Positions 1-6,531 of a DNA stretch of 24,735 bases are shown here, piece by piece. Under the pieces are notes generated by a model. It was not told the origin of the DNA. It saw only the letters and a list, made by a program, of their open reading frames with translations, and searched no databases. The stretch is from DATIHT01 sp964348615 (lineage in GTDB: Bacteria > Patescibacteriota > Microgenomatia > Curtissbacterales > GWA2-41-24). The stretch is taken from NCBI GenBank assembly GCA_964348615.1, contig CAYGDE010000007.1:1-24735 (forward strand), read 5' to 3'. Positions within the stretch are counted from its first letter, which is position 1; the number at the start of each line of letters is the position of its first letter. A program made the position numbers and the translations under genes.

Positions 1-48
1 ACGTGAAAGACATAAAATTTTCTCGGAAATAAATGCAAAAACAAAAAA

Positions 49-2178
49 ATGAATTTTAAAAACGCAGATGATATTTATTCTTTTTGGGAAAAGAAAAAAT
101 TTTTTTCAGCAGATCCAAAAAGCAGTAAAGAAAAATTTTCTCTTTTAATCCCTCCGCCAAATTTAACTGGAGAGCTGCACTTAGGTCATGCGATGCAGCA
201 TTCAATTTTGGATGCCTTTTCCCGTTATAAAAGGCTTTTGGGTTTTGACGTTTTATTGTTGCCCGGAGTTGATCATGCCGGTATACAATTTGAATCAACT
301 TTTGAAAAAAAATTATCAAAAGATAATTTATCTAAACAAAAATTAGGAAGAAATGAATGGTTGAAAAAAGCTTGGGAGTATAAACAAGAGATTTATGAGT
401 CTGTTTCAAAAAGCTGGAGATTTATGGGACTTTCTGCTGATTGGGGTAGAGAGGTTTTTACACTAGACCCTAAATGCCAACAGGCAGTTTTTGAAGAATT
501 TAAAACTTACTATGATAAGGGGTTAATTTACAAAGGACCTTACATTGTCCAGTGGTGTCCTAAAGACAGAACCGCTATTGAAGACGCGGAAGTAGAATAT
601 GAAGAGAGAAAAGATAAGCTCTACTACATCAAATATCAATTAGTAGATAGAGACCAGTTATCAGAGACCAGTATTACTGTTGCAACGGTTAGGCCAGAAA
701 CAATGTTTGCAGATGTCGCAGTGACAGTAAACCCAAAGGATAAAAGGTACAAACACTTGATTGGACAAAAAGTTTTAGTTCCTTTTGTAAATAGGGAAGT
801 TCCAATTATTTCTGACGAATCGGTTGACATTAAGTTTGGAAGTGGAGCTGTTAAATGTGACCCGGCACACGACCTGGATGATTTCATGAGGGCAAAAGAA
901 CATGGACTGGAAGTAATGGCAGCGATTGGAAAAGACGGCAAACTTACAGATCTTGCCGGTAAATTTGCAGGGCTTAAAACTACTGAGGCCCGCGAACAAA
1001 TATTCCAAGTTCTTTCTGAGATGGGAAATGCCGAAAAAGCAGACGATATTGTTCACAATGTTTCTGTATGTGAAAGATGTAAAACTCCAACTGAGTTTTT
1101 GATTTCTGACGAGTGGTTTGTGAAAGTTGGGGATATGGCTAAAGATGCGATAAGGGTGATTAAGACAGATAAGATTAAATTCTTGCCTCCCAACTACAAA
1201 AAGATTCTTGCGGACTGGCTCGCCAACATCCATGACTGGTGTATTTCGAGAAGTCTTTGGTGGGGACACCGAATTCCTGTTTGGTATCGCGGAGACGAAA
1301 TGAAAGTGTCTTTGGAGTCACCAGGGGATGACTGGAGGCAAGACGAACAAGTATTGGATACTTGGTTCTCTTCTGGTCTATGGCCGCTGTCGACACTTGG
1401 CTGGCCGGAGAAAACTGAGGAGTTTGAGAAATATTTCCCTTGGGATTTTGAAATTAGCGCACCGGAAATTAAATATTTGTGGATTGCCAGAATGATTATG
1501 ATTTCTAACTACTTTACCAAAAAAATTCCATTTAAAACTATGTTTTTCCATGGAATGCTTCGAGACCTTCAGGGGAGAAAATTCTCTAAATCCTTGGGAA
1601 ACGGGATAGAGCCTAAGTATTTAATTGACCAATGGGGTGTGGATGCCACAAGAATGGTTCTTTATACATATAGCATTCCGGGAAGAGACGGAAAAGTATC
1701 CAAACAGATTTTGGATGAACGGGGTAAAAACTTTAGGAACTTTGGAACGAAGCTAAGAAATATTTCGAGATTTATAATCGAACTCAAAACTGAGGGCTCA
1801 AAACTCAAAACTTCAAAATCTGAACATCCTGATGATAAACAGATACAAGAAGAGTTGGAAAAATTAATAAAAAGAGTAACTAAAAACTTGGACAATTTGG
1901 AGCTACACCTGGCAGTTGATGATATTTATAACTTCGTTTGGCATGAATTTGCCGACAAGTACATTGAGAAATCGAAAATCAGGAGGATTGCGGCACAAGA
2001 AACGTTGGAATACGTTTTAAAAACTGTTCTTATTGTGCTGCACCCATTTATGCCGTTTCTGGCGGAAGAACTCTACCAAATGTTTGAAGAGAGAAAGGAA
2101 TCGATAATGATGGAAGAGTGGCCCTTCGTCGCTAACACTCCTCAGGGTAAACCGAAAAATGAATTACCGCAAGATTAA
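49..2178 (+). CDS. valS: Valyl-tRNA synthetase (short form)
   Basis: Class I aminoacyl-tRNA synthetase that charges tRNA-Val in the cytoplasm. The catalytic signature PPPNLTGELHLGHA sits at residues 35-48 (HIGH motif = HLGH, 44-47), and the second signature KFSKS at 511-515. The block WCISRSLWWGHRIPVWY, the block DTWFSSGLWPLSTLGWPE and the CP1 editing-domain block around TVRPETMFADVAV are typical of ValRS rather than IleRS or LeuRS. The protein has 709 residues, whereas ValRS usually has 850-950. It ends just after the anticodon-binding domain (LHPFMPFLAEEL, then EEWPF), so the C-terminal coiled-coil tail is missing. In the editing domain the usual K-x-T-P-A-H-D is K-C-D-P-A-H-D, with Asp where Thr is usual. 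The ATG start fits the family N-terminus. No clear Shine-Dalgarno is visible, and the 48 bases upstream hold nothing recognisable. A small membrane protein gene overlaps its 3' end. Confidence 0.95.
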   Translation: MNFKNADDIYSFWEKKKFFSADPKSSKEKFSLLIPPPNLTGELHLGHAMQHSILDAFSRYKRLLGFDVLLLPGVDHAGIQFESTFEKKLSKDNLSKQKLGRNEWLKKAWEYKQEIYESVSKSWRFMGLSADWGREVFTLDPKCQQAVFEEFKTYYDKGLIYKGPYIVQWCPKDRTAIEDAEVEYEERKDKLYYIKYQLVDRDQLSETSITVATVRPETMFADVAVTVNPKDKRYKHLIGQKVLVPFVNREVPIISDESVDIKFGSGAVKCDPAHDLDDFMRAKEHGLEVMAAIGKDGKLTDLAGKFAGLKTTEAREQIFQVLSEMGNAEKADDIVHNVSVCERCKTPTEFLISDEWFVKVGDMAKDAIRVIKTDKIKFLPPNYKKILADWLANIHDWCISRSLWWGHRIPVWYRGDEMKVSLESPGDDWRQDEQVLDTWFSSGLWPLSTLGWPEKTEEFEKYFPWDFEISAPEIKYLWIARMIMISNYFTKKIPFKTMFFHGMLRDLQGRKFSKSLGNGIEPKYLIDQWGVDATRMVLYTYSIPGRDGKVSKQILDERGKNFRNFGTKLRNISRFIIELKTEGSKLKTSKSEHPDDKQIQEELEKLIKRVTKNLDNLELHLAVDDIYNFVWHEFADKYIEKSKIRRIAAQETLEYVLKTVLIVLHPFMPFLAEELYQMFEERKESIMMEEWPFVANTPQGKPKNELPQD

Positions 2179-2482
2179 CGCTTTATTTCCCGCATCTAGT
2201 GTTCGTTCGAACCTTATTAGAATTATGTTAGTTGGGATAATAATTGCTGCATTTGGCATGGCTATTTCGGGTGTAGATAAGCGTGATGAGCAAGTAAAAG
2301 GGGATAAGGACGAAAAACTAGAAATCTCGCAAGAGATTGAAAGAACATTGAAGGTTGTTGCAATGCGGCCAGATTATGTGGCTGCGTGGGTTCGGCTTTC
2401 TGTTTTGTATGAGCAAGCGGGGGACAATGAAAGTTCTAAACGGGCGAACGAAAATGCTAAGAAATTAAACCCTGATTTGTAG
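2159..2482 (+). CDS. Small membrane protein with TPR-like tail, unknown function
   Basis: Unrecognised 107-residue protein. One membrane segment lies at about residues 19-38 (rich in I, L, V, G, A), followed by a charged linker (KRDEQVKGDKDEK). The C-terminal helical pair of about 45 residues resembles a single TPR unit (MRPDYVAAWVRLSVLYEQAG...A..NAKKLNP). It would sit in the membrane with the helical part exposed, perhaps as a protein-interaction module. The ATG overlaps the last 20 bases of valS in another frame, so translation is probably coupled. Its stop is one base away from the stop of the convergent lipoprotein gene. A later start at the methionine near residue 23 would shorten the membrane segment and is less likely. 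The gene itself is fairly certain; its function is not. Confidence 0.7.
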   Translation: MNYRKINALFPASSVRSNLIRIMLVGIIIAAFGMAISGVDKRDEQVKGDKDEKLEISQEIERTLKVVAMRPDYVAAWVRLSVLYEQAGDNESSKRANENAKKLNPDL

Positions 2483-2483
2483 T

Positions 2484-3059
2484 CTAGAAAGAGTTTGAGA
2501 CGAATCTAAATCTTTTTTTAATTAGTATGGCCGGGGAACCAACAAAGGAGGTTTTGTTTATGTCTGGTACTGTTATTTCAGGAGACAGAAACAGCATTAA
2601 ATCTGTATTTAGTGGCGCTTGAAGCACGATAAAGACTCCAATCCTGTCACTTGAGATTCCCTGAAATGCGGAGATAGAATTTGGATCTTGAATGAATTCG
2701 AGTCCATTCGGAAATGCTTGCTTTTGTTTACTTGCGAAAATATTCGCCTCTTGGACTGTCATGTCATCTTTATATGGTAGGAATCTAGAGTATTGTGGAT
2801 GAGGTTTTAGGTTTGCAGCGCTTGTTTGGTTAAGTTCTAACAAGGTAATTGAACCGTTTGGCAAATCGCTTGAGATGTGTATTCTTTTAATACCGCTTTC
2901 CTTGCTTAAATTCGAAGATAGTTCTATTTTTGTAGGTGGCCTACCAACTAGTATCTCTGTTTCTTTTGTTCCGTCGCCTTCTTGATTCGCGCACGAAACT
3001 AATGAAATAAACGGCGCGAGGAGTATTGTTCTCCTTGATAGAAGATGTCTTTCTGACAT
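2484..3059 (-). CDS. Predicted lipoprotein, unknown function
   Basis: 191-residue protein that I do not recognise. The N-terminus MSERHLLSRRTILLAPFISL is a signal sequence: a basic stretch with twin arginine (SRRTILL, similar to the Tat consensus SRRxFLK), a short hydrophobic core, and the lipobox LVSC with the lipidated Cys at residue 23. The mature protein would be attached to the outer face of the membrane. The rest is a globular domain without repeats or recognisable catalytic motifs. It starts six bases after the stop of the bL25 gene, so it is probably cotranscribed with it. A T-rich stretch within its 3' end (2513-2519) has no convincing stem, so I do not call a terminator there. Confidence 0.7.
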   Translation of the reverse strand: MSERHLLSRRTILLAPFISLVSCANQEGDGTKETEILVGRPPTKIELSSNLSKESGIKRIHISSDLPNGSITLLELNQTSAANLKPHPQYSRFLPYKDDMTVQEANIFASKQKQAFPNGLEFIQDPNSISAFQGISSDRIGVFIVLQAPLNTDLMLFLSPEITVPDINKTSFVGSPAILIKKRFRFVSNSF

Positions 3060-3065
3060 AGGGTG

Positions 3066-3806
3066 TTACTCTTGAGGTTTTTCTTCTTTGTTTTCGCCAG
3101 CGGGTTCGTCCTTATTTTCTTCTTCTTTTTCTTCAGCGCCTTCTTCGCCTTCGGCGGCTTCACCTTGTGCGCCCTCGGCTGGTGTTTCAGCTGCTTGGGC
3201 TTCTGCTGCTTCTGCTTCCATTTGAGCTTCTAATTCTTGCTGTTCTTTGGTTACTAATTCACCAATTGAAACAACAACCAATTCCTCGTCGGTTTTAACT
3301 TCTACTTTGGTCTTGTCTATTGGTAAGTCTTTGACCCTAATTTCGTCACCAATATTTTCTAGCTTGGAAACATCCACTTGAATGTTTTCCGGAATGTCAG
3401 CAGGCAATGCTTCAACTTCCAATTCAGAAACTGGGGTAAGCAGAAGACCAACTTTTTTCTGTTCGGCTGGTGCTTCGCCCATAATTTCCAAAGGAACGTT
3501 GACTGTGACTTTTTCCGAAAGGTTGACTTGGTAAAAATCTATGTGAATCGGTTCGTCTGTTACAGGGTGAACTTGAATGTTTTTAACAAGGACTGGTCTT
3601 TTTTCTTTGTCGATTTCTAAGGAGATAATTCCGGTTTCACCCGTTTTTGCAAAAACTTTTTCAAATTCTTTTTTTTGAACTTGAATATGGATAGTTTCGA
3701 TTTTGTGGCCAAAAACATGCGCCGGCAAGATACCTTGTTTTCTTAAGGTTTTTACTTTACGACCAAGAACTGTGCGCAATTGTGCGGTAAGTGGAGTTTG
3801 TTCCAT
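3066..3806 (-). CDS. rplY: Ribosomal protein bL25, Ctc/TL5 long form
   Basis: 5S rRNA-binding protein of the large ribosomal subunit. Residues 1-90 match the L25 domain (LRKQGILPAHVFGH near the start, then LVKNIQVHPVTDEPIHIDFY). Residues of about 95-185 match the TL5/Ctc C-terminal beta domain (VPLEIMGEAPAEQKKVGLLL, then LPADIPENIQVDVSKL). Residues from about 185 to 246 form a low-complexity, strongly acidic Glu/Ala tail. Such tails occur in some long bL25 proteins; this one is long at about 60 residues. The start ATG fits the family. The stretch directly upstream lacks a clear Shine-Dalgarno. The gene is divergent from the 3908 gene across about 100 bases and is followed six bases later by a lipoprotein gene. 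Confidence 0.93.
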   Translation of the reverse strand: MEQTPLTAQLRTVLGRKVKTLRKQGILPAHVFGHKIETIHIQVQKKEFEKVFAKTGETGIISLEIDKEKRPVLVKNIQVHPVTDEPIHIDFYQVNLSEKVTVNVPLEIMGEAPAEQKKVGLLLTPVSELEVEALPADIPENIQVDVSKLENIGDEIRVKDLPIDKTKVEVKTDEELVVVSIGELVTKEQQELEAQMEAEAAEAQAAETPAEGAQGEAAEGEEGAEEKEEENKDEPAGENKEEKPQE

Positions 3807-3835
3807 GGTGGTAATGCTACCAGATCGTGGGGTTT

Positions 3836-3862
3836 TTGGTCAACTAATTCTAAATTTATAAT
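3836..3862 (+). promoter_or_regulatory. Putative promoter of the 3908-6525 operon
   Basis: A perfect -10 hexamer TATAAT lies at 3857-3862, in the divergent gap between the bL25 gene and the plus-strand unknown cluster. The best -35 candidate is TTGGTC at 3836-3841 with a short 15-base spacer, so the -35 part is weak. Transcription would start near 3869, about 39 bases before the chosen start codon. Confidence 0.45.
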
Positions 3863-3907
3863 TTGAGTTGCGGCCAGGCATAATGCATGTGTATAGTAGA
3901 GGAAGTG

Positions 3908-4273
3908 ATGCAAACTGCGCTTTCTGGGAAAAAAAGGGTTGAAAAAGAAGTATTTGAAACGATTATTGATGGCCTCAATTCTGGAGACATAACAGTTGAC
4001 CAAGCGAAGCAGGCTGCGAAAGAGACTTTGGCTGCTGTTTCAAAGATTGAGGCTCACGAAGACTCGATCTTAGAATTTTATACAAATCTTGCAAAAAACC
4101 ATCCTATATTTGAAATTTTAAAAAATAAAGTTCAAGATGAAATTATAAGGTCACGGGAGATGAGCCATTATAAACAGGCTCTTTCTGCTATCGATCAAGG
4201 GGATTTGGCAAGTGCGCACAAAATTGCTGCGGGTGCGCTTTTACAAACTGCTCATGAAACAAAAAACAATTAA
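3908..4273 (+). CDS. Small helical protein, first gene of an unknown three-gene cluster
   Basis: Unrecognised soluble, mostly helical protein of 121 residues, with no signal peptide or membrane segment. I chose the ATG at 3908 because GAGGA at 3899-3903 makes a Shine-Dalgarno close upstream. The in-frame ATG at 3887 would add seven residues (MCIVEEV) and would place that ribosome-binding site inside the coding region. The sequence has a segment SGDITVDQAKQAAKETL and a C-terminal helical hairpin (YKQALSAIDQGDLASAHKIA) that looks somewhat TPR-like. The next gene starts inside its last 20 bases, pointing to an operon and coupled translation. It may act together with the two genes that follow, but the sequence gives no direct function. 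Confidence 0.7.
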   Translation: MQTALSGKKRVEKEVFETIIDGLNSGDITVDQAKQAAKETLAAVSKIEAHEDSILEFYTNLAKNHPIFEILKNKVQDEIIRSREMSHYKQALSAIDQGDLASAHKIAAGALLQTAHETKNN

Positions 4274-4694
4274 GAGTGTAATTGAAGCTTTTGATGATAG
4301 TCCTAAGGCTATTTCCCAAAGACTGGAAGATTTGGGTATTTCAAAGCGTGATTTTGAAGGTAAATTCTCCAAAGATTTACTTTCTATGCAAGTTTACGGT
4401 TCTAGTTTTTTAAAATTTTTACAAGAAAACTCCAGGATTTTTACTACAAATGATCCGGTTGAGGCACAACCATTGCCATCGGATTTTGTAAACCCTTTTG
4501 ATGATGGAAGTATGTCTGTGGGTAAACGATTATCTATATTGGGGGTTGTGGGGAAAGATGCCTTGTTTTCAAAAGATGTTTTAGATCTGCAGGTAAACGG
4601 TGATGAGTTTCAAAATTTCATTGCACAAAACCAAGAAAAATTTATAAGAGAGATTGGAAAAATGGCAGGCGTAGGAGGGCAAAATGACTCCTAG
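4254..4694 (+). CDS. Protein with two tandem copies of an unnamed ~52-residue domain
   Basis: Unrecognised 146-residue protein from the ATG at 4254. An upstream in-frame ATG at 4212 would lie deeper in the preceding gene and adds an unconvincing basic stretch (MRTKLLRVRFYKLL). The protein is an internal duplication: residues 12-63 align with 81-131 through FDD, RL, LG, K-D, FSKD, L, QV-G, F, F and Q at equivalent positions. The two copies are joined by a Pro-rich linker (TTNDPVEAQPLPSD). No membrane segment is visible. The gene overlaps the previous one by 20 bases and the next by 11, so the three genes are very likely one operon. The duplicated unit may be a binding module; its ligand is unknown. 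Confidence 0.7.
   Translation: MKQKTIKSVIEAFDDSPKAISQRLEDLGISKRDFEGKFSKDLLSMQVYGSSFLKFLQENSRIFTTNDPVEAQPLPSDFVNPFDDGSMSVGKRLSILGVVGKDALFSKDVLDLQVNGDEFQNFIAQNQEKFIREIGKMAGVGGQNDS
4673..4679 (+). promoter_or_regulatory. Strong Shine-Dalgarno for the 4684 gene
   Basis: AGGAGGG lies four bases before the ATG at 4684, inside the end of the preceding gene. It is one of the few strong ribosome-binding sites in this window and supports the 4684 start. Confidence 0.7.
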
Positions 4695-6525
4695 GGTGGC
4701 ATTGGAAGTTGCGGGTGCAGCAGCAAGTGGAGTCGAGGCTGCAGCAGGTGCTTCAAAACCTGCTGTTGATGTTACTACACAAGCAGGAAGAGTATTTGCT
4801 GAACAAGCAAGAGCAGTAGCAAGCGGTGCTCAGGGGGTAGAAGGTGGTTTAAGCGCAATTGCAAACACACCTGCGGCCACTCCCGATGCCTGGGCATCTC
4901 TAGATAGATCGACGGCAGCCGCAAGACAAGCACTGGAAGACTCCCGCGCAAGAATGGCTACGCCTGGCCCAGAACAACCATTACCAGTTGCAGTTCAAGG
5001 TTCTGACGATATCCAAGCTGCTAGCGTAAGTATAGTTGAAAATCCGATATCTTCTCCTTCCCCTACCACGGAATCTGGAGGCGGTGTTCCGCCTGGAGAA
5101 GTTACTGTAACAGGCACTGCTCAACCCAGTGAAGAAAATGGTCGCCCGATTCAACCGGATGCGCAATCTCAAGCACCTTTGACTCAGGAGCAAATTACTG
5201 CAGCTCAAATAAATGCCGATGCGAACCGTCAAGCGGCTCGACAAGCAGAACTTAAAAGTTGGAGTGCTGACCAATTAGCTGACGAAATTTCACGACAAGA
5301 GAATATAGAACGCGCTGCGTTTAATATGATGTCTTCCCCAAAGCCTACAGAGGCACAAATGAGTGCCTCCCGAGATCAGCTAGCTAGGTCGCAACAAAGA
5401 TTGGAAGAGTTAAGAGGGGCACAGAGAAATGCTAACAGACCAGAGAGGAAAAGTACTGCGGATGATGATGCAAGAAGAGAGGCAGCAAGGGAATCCAGAG
5501 AAAGACTTGAAGAGTATAGAAAACTTGCAAAATTACCTTCAGATGAGCTTAACGCAGAAGGAGTGAGTGAGAAGGCTGTTTTAGAGGCGCTTAAGAGAGA
5601 GCGGGAAGCGTCCGGCCCCATAGACCAGGTTGAAATTGACAAAAGGATAAGGGATTCGGAAGCGAAACTAGAGGCAATTAATAACTTAAAAGAAGCCAGA
5701 GGTCCTGAAGAGGCGGCGCGAAAAGAAAAAGCAGAGGCTGAAGCAAATAAGGCGGAAGAGGCAAGAGGCGAGGCGGAAACAATTAGGCTAAGAGCCGAAC
5801 AGGCGACTCCTGAAGATGTTACTAATTTTGGGGAAACAGTAGAAAATATTAAAGGCGAGATTTCCGGTTTCGAATCTGCTTATGCAGAGCATAATGCGTC
5901 AATTGCAGCTGAAAATGACCCTACTAGAAAGGCGGGTCTTTCTTCTGCAAGATCTGAAATTCGCAAGAATTTAATTGATGCTAGAAATAGGCTGAAAGTT
6001 TATCAGGAAGCTCTGAATGTTGCTAATGAAAAAATAAGAGAGCGCGCAGGTCCAAGTGAAGCTATTGATTCGGAAACAGTAAGGGTTATGTCTAATGCTG
6101 AATACCAAAGACTAACTCCAGATCAAAAACAAGCACATTTGTTGGAACTTTCAAGAACATCAAAAACCATGACAAAAGAACAATACCAGCTTATGCAAAT
6201 GAAAATTAAAAATGGGGATAACTTTAGCCAAAATGAACTGGGGCAATTTGTAGGTTATGCCAAAGATAGGTTAATGGCTGGGGACAAAAAAATGCTCGCG
6301 GATGTTTATGCTCTAAATGCTAAATATTCTGAGGTTGCTCAATCTATTTTTGCAGCAATTAACGCGTCGGAAGAAGGCAATAAACTGTTGGAAGGGATTG
6401 TAGAAGGAAAATTTGAAAAAATCAAAAACAACAAGGGTCTTTTGATGATGCTTCTTGCGATTCTTGCTGCAATTGTAGTGGGTGCAGGCAAAGCCATTGC
6501 AGAGGAATTCTCCGGAAAAAAATAG
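4684..6525 (+). CDS. Ala/Glu-rich coiled-coil protein with C-terminal membrane anchor
   Basis: Unrecognised 613-residue protein. Residues 1-165 are Ala/Pro/Ser-rich and probably disordered. Residues of about 165-470 are highly charged with long Ala/Glu/Arg heptad-like stretches (for example ARKEKAEAEANKAEEARGEA), suggesting extended coiled coils. Residues of about 470-580 form a more ordered helical domain. The end carries one hydrophobic segment at about 585-602 (LLMMLLAILAAIVVGAG) preceded by KIKNNK and followed by a short charged tail. There is no N-terminal signal, so the likely topology is tail-anchored with the long rod in the cytoplasm. The start is fixed by a strong Shine-Dalgarno and overlaps the previous gene by 11 bases. 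Its stop is six bases from that of the convergent DUF4012 gene. A scaffold or spacer role at the membrane is possible but not shown. Confidence 0.8.
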   Translation: MTPRVALEVAGAAASGVEAAAGASKPAVDVTTQAGRVFAEQARAVASGAQGVEGGLSAIANTPAATPDAWASLDRSTAAARQALEDSRARMATPGPEQPLPVAVQGSDDIQAASVSIVENPISSPSPTTESGGGVPPGEVTVTGTAQPSEENGRPIQPDAQSQAPLTQEQITAAQINADANRQAARQAELKSWSADQLADEISRQENIERAAFNMMSSPKPTEAQMSASRDQLARSQQRLEELRGAQRNANRPERKSTADDDARREAARESRERLEEYRKLAKLPSDELNAEGVSEKAVLEALKREREASGPIDQVEIDKRIRDSEAKLEAINNLKEARGPEEAARKEKAEAEANKAEEARGEAETIRLRAEQATPEDVTNFGETVENIKGEISGFESAYAEHNASIAAENDPTRKAGLSSARSEIRKNLIDARNRLKVYQEALNVANEKIRERAGPSEAIDSETVRVMSNAEYQRLTPDQKQAHLLELSRTSKTMTKEQYQLMQMKIKNGDNFSQNELGQFVGYAKDRLMAGDKKMLADVYALNAKYSEVAQSIFAAINASEEGNKLLEGIVEGKFEKIKNNKGLLMMLLAILAAIVVGAGKAIAEEFSGKK

Positions 6526-6531
6526 TTAACC

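Noticed and set aside
775..1269. 164-residue minus-strand open frame
   Set aside because: Antisense to the conserved valS core; composition is that of a shadow frame.
2505..2525. T-rich run near the convergent ends of the TPR-like and lipoprotein genes as a terminator
   Set aside because: The T run has no stable GC-rich stem before it in either direction and lies inside coding sequence.
3892..3897. TATAGT as -10 box for the 3908 gene
   Set aside because: It is too close to the start codon and the nearest -35-like TTGAGT is 23 bases away; TATAAT at 3857 is a better candidate.
3887..3907. ATG at 3887 as start of the first unknown-cluster gene
   Set aside because: The GAGGA ribosome-binding site at 3899-3903 fits the ATG at 3908 and would be inside the gene if 3887 were used.
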